64,000 nt of DNA from an uncultured Pelagibacteraceae bacterium. Its GTDB lineage: Bacteria > Pseudomonadota > Alphaproteobacteria > Pelagibacterales > Pelagibacteraceae. Positions 60,976-64,000 of the stretch are shown here, piece by piece; within the stretch, counting starts at the first letter, position 1, and each line of letters begins with the position of its first letter. The DNA lies in contig CACDFI010000003.1 in NCBI GenBank assembly GCA_902551985.1, forward strand, positions 1 through 64,000. Direction: 5' to 3'. The position numbers were made by a program, and so were the translations under genes. The notes beneath the pieces were generated by a model. That model did not search any database and was not told the DNA's origin. It was given only the letters and a program-made list of their open reading frames with translations.

Positions 60976-61521
60976 ATGCTAGCACAATTTCTAGAGATTT
61001 TTTTTAAATCGTTAAAATTAGATAGAAGCTTATACAAAGATAATAAATACTTTGGAGAAGCTGCAATATATTTTGCTGGTCTTGTAATGATACTTGATGG
61101 AGTTGCAGGAGCCGTAGCGGCAAATTCAATAATAAAAACATCAATAGGCATATCTGGTTTGACAGCTTTACTAACATGGTTTGTTTGGGCAATTTTTATT
61201 TTTGTAATAGGAGTAAAAATCTTTCCAGACAAAGGCAGCAGAGTTCCATTTAAAAAAGTATTAATTGCCGTAGGGTATGCTCACGCACCAGGTTTAATAA
61301 GATTTTTTGCAGTTACACCAGACTTAGTTTTGCCTATTATTTTTCTTACACAGTTTTGGATATTTGCTTCTTTAATTATATCTACAAAACAAATATTAAA
61401 TTTAAAGTCTAATTTAAAATCTTTTGGAGTAGTGTTTTTGTCTTTTCTTATAATTGCTTTTCTCTCAATAACATTCATTATAAATAGAATGAACTCAATT
61501 CCAGTTAGCAATATTAGTTAA
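60976..61521 (+). CDS. YIP1-family membrane protein
   Basis: A 181-residue protein with about five membrane helices, beginning MLAQFLEIFFKSLKLDRSLY and containing FGEAAIYFAGLVMILDGVAG, TWFVWAIFIFVIGVK, and IAVGYAHAPGLIRFFAVTP, the last resembling the YIP1 consensus. The function is unknown in bacteria. The start is the only good ATG; no clear ribosome site is free, because the GGAGGAG lies in the hairpin 23 bases upstream. The 3' end overlaps the convergent small zinc-ribbon gene by four bases. Confidence 0.75.
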   Translation: MLAQFLEIFFKSLKLDRSLYKDNKYFGEAAIYFAGLVMILDGVAGAVAANSIIKTSIGISGLTALLTWFVWAIFIFVIGVKIFPDKGSRVPFKKVLIAVGYAHAPGLIRFFAVTPDLVLPIIFLTQFWIFASLIISTKQILNLKSNLKSFGVVFLSFLIIAFLSITFIINRMNSIPVSNIS

Positions 61522-61685
61522 AGAGGAAACACAGTCTTTGAGATTCTGCAAGATTTACACAACTTATATCCTGTCATAATTAAATTTTGCGTAACGCTTT
61601 CATCTTCTTTATGACATTCTTCACAAATCTCGTCTAAATCTTTTAAATTTTTCCTTAAAAAATCATCTTTTATTTTATCAGTCAT
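61518..61685 (-). CDS. Small two-CxxC (zinc-ribbon-like) protein (55 aa)
   Basis: A short reading frame: ATG at 61685, TAA at 61518. The 55 residues carry two CxxC pairs: CEEC (21-24) and CKSC (43-46), 18 residues apart, typical of a zinc ribbon or rubredoxin-like knuckle. No signal peptide is present. The start lies inside the end of the DUF3726 gene (overlap of eight bases), so the two are translated together. It is the last gene of an uncharacterised three-gene set. Confidence 0.75.
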   Translation of the reverse strand: MTDKIKDDFLRKNLKDLDEICEECHKEDESVTQNLIMTGYKLCKSCRISKTVFPL

Positions 61686-62286
61686 TATCTGTTAAACCAG
61701 CTCCCGCCGTTCTTGATTTAGACTCCTCGCTTTCCTCAACATAAGTTTTAATTGAAAGTTTATGCATTTCTAACCAATCATCCTCGGAGAAGTTATTTTT
61801 ATTATCTAAAAATTTAATATTTATTTTGTCTGATTTTTCTAAAATATCTCCACTTAAATAATTAGAATAAATAGATTCATTAAAATTAAACAAAAACTCT
61901 TTATTGTCCATTTTTAAGAATATTCTTTTACCACTAATCTCTGACGCCCTACTCAAAAAAGATAAAAATATGAGAGGAAAAGCTATTTTATTAATTTCAA
62001 TTTCGTTAAATTTTAAAATTACAGGTGATTGATCATAAAAATTTAACCCACAAAGTATCGGACAATAATATCCTTTTGCTGTATTTGAAGGTGAAATTTC
62101 TCCAATATTTTCAAAGTTACTAATATTATAAATTTTAAAGTATTGGTTAAGATTTTTAAGTCCTGGCAAACCAAACATCTCAAGCAATCTTATATTTTTT
62201 CCAACTTCCTCAGAAATACCCCATGAAAAACCTTTAGCCTTAGTTGCTCTTTTAATTGTAGTTTCTATTTCGCTATAACTTCTCAT
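61678..62286 (-). CDS. DUF3726 family protein
   Basis: A 202-residue protein that I assign to DUF3726. The N-terminus SYSEIETTIKRATKAKGFSWGISEEVGKNIRLLEMFGLPGLKNL (read in parts) and a middle YYCPILCGLNFYDQS are the most conserved-looking blocks. In the C-terminal part, IFLKMDNKEFLFNF and WLEMHKLSIKTYVEESEESKS stand out. It is cytoplasmic, with no signal or membrane segments, and its function is not known. The start is six bases after the 550-residue protein stop and the end overlaps the two-CxxC gene. Confidence 0.75.
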   Translation of the reverse strand: MRSYSEIETTIKRATKAKGFSWGISEEVGKNIRLLEMFGLPGLKNLNQYFKIYNISNFENIGEISPSNTAKGYYCPILCGLNFYDQSPVILKFNEIEINKIAFPLIFLSFLSRASEISGKRIFLKMDNKEFLFNFNESIYSNYLSGDILEKSDKINIKFLDNKNNFSEDDWLEMHKLSIKTYVEESEESKSRTAGAGLTDND

Positions 62287-62292
62287 ACGAAA

Positions 62293-63945
62293 TTAACTAT
62301 ACATCCAATAATTATCAAAATTTGAGAGTTCTGATGGCAAAGGTGCGCCCTGAAACATGCAAATACGTAACCACTTGTCTGATCTAGGATCAAATTTTAT
62401 TGCACCAAAAAAAGACAACTTAAGTCTTAACATATCAATAGGCATTAATTTAGAACCAATTGTATTATCTTGAATTTCTGCATAAGGACATTTTTCAGAA
62501 ATAAATACTCTTCTTACTACATGTCTTAAATGATTATTATCCAATAAAAATTTTCCAATTTTGGAACTATTTTTTTTTGTGAATACTATGTCATAAAGCT
62601 TTTTGATATCCCTTGCGATTGCAAGTGGTTGTTCTAAATTTGATCCATCATCAATATACCTATCCCCTATTCTTGGCTCCTCTTTATTTTTTGAAATAAA
62701 CCAGAAATTTTTATTATTTTCTTCCTTACTAAAATCAATTTTCAAAATTTCAGAGTAATTCTTTTCAATTATATTTCTTAAATCCTCGATAGTTCTTTCA
62801 ACAGGAATATTGAAGTATTTTTCTTCATTTGAACTCATTTTAGATACTAAAGGATCTACTATTTTATCATATGGCTCCATCATCATAGAAACAATATACT
62901 CAATACACTCATCATTTAAATTCTCCTCAGCCCACATATAAATATTATTAAATTGATAAGAATTTTCAAATTTAAACTCATCTTTCATAAATTTTATAAA
63001 TTTTTTTAAATCAAATATTAAATTTTTAATTTTTTCTTTTTGAAATTCACTGTCAGTATGCCAGCTGGTAATATTTTTTAGTGATTTAATTAAACACTGA
63101 TAAAAAATATCTAAATCATTTTTAGAAACTTTTTCTATTTCTCTTATTTTTTTTAAAACTGTTTCTCTAGCAGTTATCCAGTTATTAAGTAAAGTGGGAT
63201 GGTTTACTATAAATGGTGCCATGCCAAGTCCTGTAGAATTTCCTATACCTAGAGTTCTGCTGATATTGTTATCCAGTTCAACAGCGTTTTTAGGACTTAT
63301 ACTTTTTGCAATATGGTTAACTTGGTCAAATGTAAATTGTCTAACTAAATAAACCAACATCATCTCTAGTCTAAATGGCCCACAAATTTCATCCCTATTT
63401 TTAATCCTAAATCTATCAGCTAAACCAAATTTACCAGATCCATATACTGCAGTGGTTCTATAAAGATAACCAACTTTAGATATAAATTCTTTATCTGGTT
63501 GTTGACCTTTCGATAAATTTTCAACTACATGATTAAACAACCTGACAGATTTATTAGCTCTTGATAGGGTTAGTTCTTTATAAGATAACCTTCCGACCTC
63601 TTGTTTAGGGACATTATTACTAAGTCTATCAACATCTTCTTTTGTTGGAATTCCATCAAATAGAGTAAATGCAGCATCCCATTTAGTGGCAATAACTCTA
63701 TCTGATCTTTCATCATCCTTAATTTCATTTGCAAAACAAATTAAAGAATAAGTTTTTTTTTCTTTAGTGAAAGAATAAATTGCTCTTCCAAATCCTTTGT
63801 CATTTAATTGAAATAGGTCTCTACTATATTTCCAATCTTTAAACTCTTTTAAGAAAGATCTCAAAAAAGAGAGTTTTGATTGATGAAAAGAACCAAGTTT
63901 AGATAACTTCATCAGGAATTTAGGGTCTCTTAACTTAATTTCCAT
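62293..63945 (-). CDS. Conserved hypothetical protein, large (550 aa)
   Basis: I do not recognise a domain. The protein is mostly helical in appearance, lysine-rich, with no signal peptide or membrane segment. Recurrent-looking blocks are YRTTAVYGSGKFGLADRFRI, GPFRLEMMLVYLVRQFTFDQV, GIGNSTGLGMAPFIVNHPTLL, and a C-terminal RHVVRRVFISEKCPYAEI followed by GAIKFDPRSDKWLRICMFQGAPLPSEL (read in parts). Gly-rich segments with Arg, such as GNSTGLGMAPF, could bind a nucleotide or phosphate. It is coupled at its start to the gene running off the right edge (TAATG) and leads into DUF3726. Confidence 0.7.
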   Translation of the reverse strand: MEIKLRDPKFLMKLSKLGSFHQSKLSFLRSFLKEFKDWKYSRDLFQLNDKGFGRAIYSFTKEKKTYSLICFANEIKDDERSDRVIATKWDAAFTLFDGIPTKEDVDRLSNNVPKQEVGRLSYKELTLSRANKSVRLFNHVVENLSKGQQPDKEFISKVGYLYRTTAVYGSGKFGLADRFRIKNRDEICGPFRLEMMLVYLVRQFTFDQVNHIAKSISPKNAVELDNNISRTLGIGNSTGLGMAPFIVNHPTLLNNWITARETVLKKIREIEKVSKNDLDIFYQCLIKSLKNITSWHTDSEFQKEKIKNLIFDLKKFIKFMKDEFKFENSYQFNNIYMWAEENLNDECIEYIVSMMMEPYDKIVDPLVSKMSSNEEKYFNIPVERTIEDLRNIIEKNYSEILKIDFSKEENNKNFWFISKNKEEPRIGDRYIDDGSNLEQPLAIARDIKKLYDIVFTKKNSSKIGKFLLDNNHLRHVVRRVFISEKCPYAEIQDNTIGSKLMPIDMLRLKLSFFGAIKFDPRSDKWLRICMFQGAPLPSELSNFDNYWMYS

Positions 63946-64000
63946 TAATTAATTCCTTTATAAAAATTAAACCAATTGTTTCCTAAAATATCATTTACTT
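63945..64000 (-). CDS. Last codons of an upstream gene (partial, C-terminus only)
   Basis: On the minus strand the frame reads VNDILGNNWFNFYKGIN and a TAA whose last base is the first base of the next ATG (TAATG). The other two frames are closed nearby. This shape is the usual overlap in this genome, which supports a real gene. The ending GNNWFNFY faintly recalls the C-terminus of amidohydrolase or M19-dipeptidase proteins (GGNWLRFF type), but 17 residues are too few to name it. Confidence 0.45.
   Translation of the reverse strand, partial: VNDILGNNWFNFYKGIN

Noticed and set aside
1-64000. tRNA/rRNA genes, CRISPR arrays, insertion sequences or prophage
   Set aside because: Gaps between genes are nearly all under 180 bases; none shows a CCA-type tRNA end, spaced repeats, transposase or phage genes.

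Overview
The window looks like a chromosomal segment of a streamlined marine alphaproteobacterium, most likely of the SAR11 / Pelagibacterales type. The evidence is strong AT bias, intergenic gaps that are mostly under 100 bases, many start/stop overlaps (TAATG, ATGA), and a gene repertoire built around methylated amines, glycine betaine and dimethylglycine-type oxidation with high-affinity ABC uptake. I saw no tRNA, rRNA, insertion sequence, prophage or CRISPR array. The taxonomic assignment is inference from composition and content, not from a marker gene.

Layout. 1-1231 is the 5' part of a Baeyer-Villiger monooxygenase running off the left edge. 1314-6965 (+) is a tight run: GMC oxidoreductase, TerC-like membrane protein, SDR, M23 peptidase, a hydratase-like protein and a metal-site-less M24 protein. 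6978-14092 (-) is a glycerol/polyol-type ABC transporter (binding protein, two permeases, a 63-residue membrane protein, two ATPases) followed by dihydroxyacetone-kinase-like DhaL and DhaK. Divergent from it are a TIM-barrel sugar isomerase and a Gfo/Idh/MocA dehydrogenase (14209-16418). 16497-16837 is a stand-alone small gene with a structured leader and a strong terminator. 16839-24058 (-) holds a cupin, SOUL protein, aminotransferase, histidine phosphatase, TPR protein, the TldD/PmbA pair and a fluoroacetate-dehalogenase-like hydrolase. 24164-26265 (+) has GMP reductase and a tartrate/malate dehydrogenase-type enzyme. 26251-33065 (-) has an AEC transporter, a TauD-type dioxygenase, a dimethylglycine-dehydrogenase-like flavoprotein and three secreted proteins of unknown role. 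33137-37109 (-) is a ferric-iron ABC operon with a small cysteine protein, under a near-ideal Fur-type palindrome. 37227-44001 holds LysR, AcuI, FolE, HisI, a DUF2237 protein and the complete ETF/ETF-quinone oxidoreductase set.

The richest region is 44001-61521. One long minus-strand gene series (56712 down to about 46477) encodes betaine-homocysteine methyltransferase, a dimethylglycine-dehydrogenase-like protein, a methyltransferase, a Rieske oxygenase, a SET-domain protein, a DddP-like M24 enzyme, a small kinase plus nucleotidyltransferase pair, an enoyl-CoA hydratase, a CoA-binding protein and a flavodoxin-fold reductase. Divergently transcribed are a betaine-type binding protein and permease, an MTHFR-like protein and a GcvT/DmdA-like folate enzyme. 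Read together this suggests uptake and stepwise demethylation or cleavage of quaternary-ammonium or sulfonium osmolytes. Methyl groups would go to homocysteine and tetrahydrofolate, and electrons would go through ETF to the quinone pool. AcuI at 38117-39118 would fit acrylate handling if the DddP-like enzyme is a DMSP lyase; that link is inference.

The right edge (61518-64000, minus) is an unfamiliar overlapping gene set: a 550-residue protein, a DUF3726 protein and a 55-residue two-CxxC protein, preceded by the last codons of another gene. Together with the structured leader at 16497-16590 and the kinase/nucleotidyltransferase pair, this is where something undescribed is most likely.
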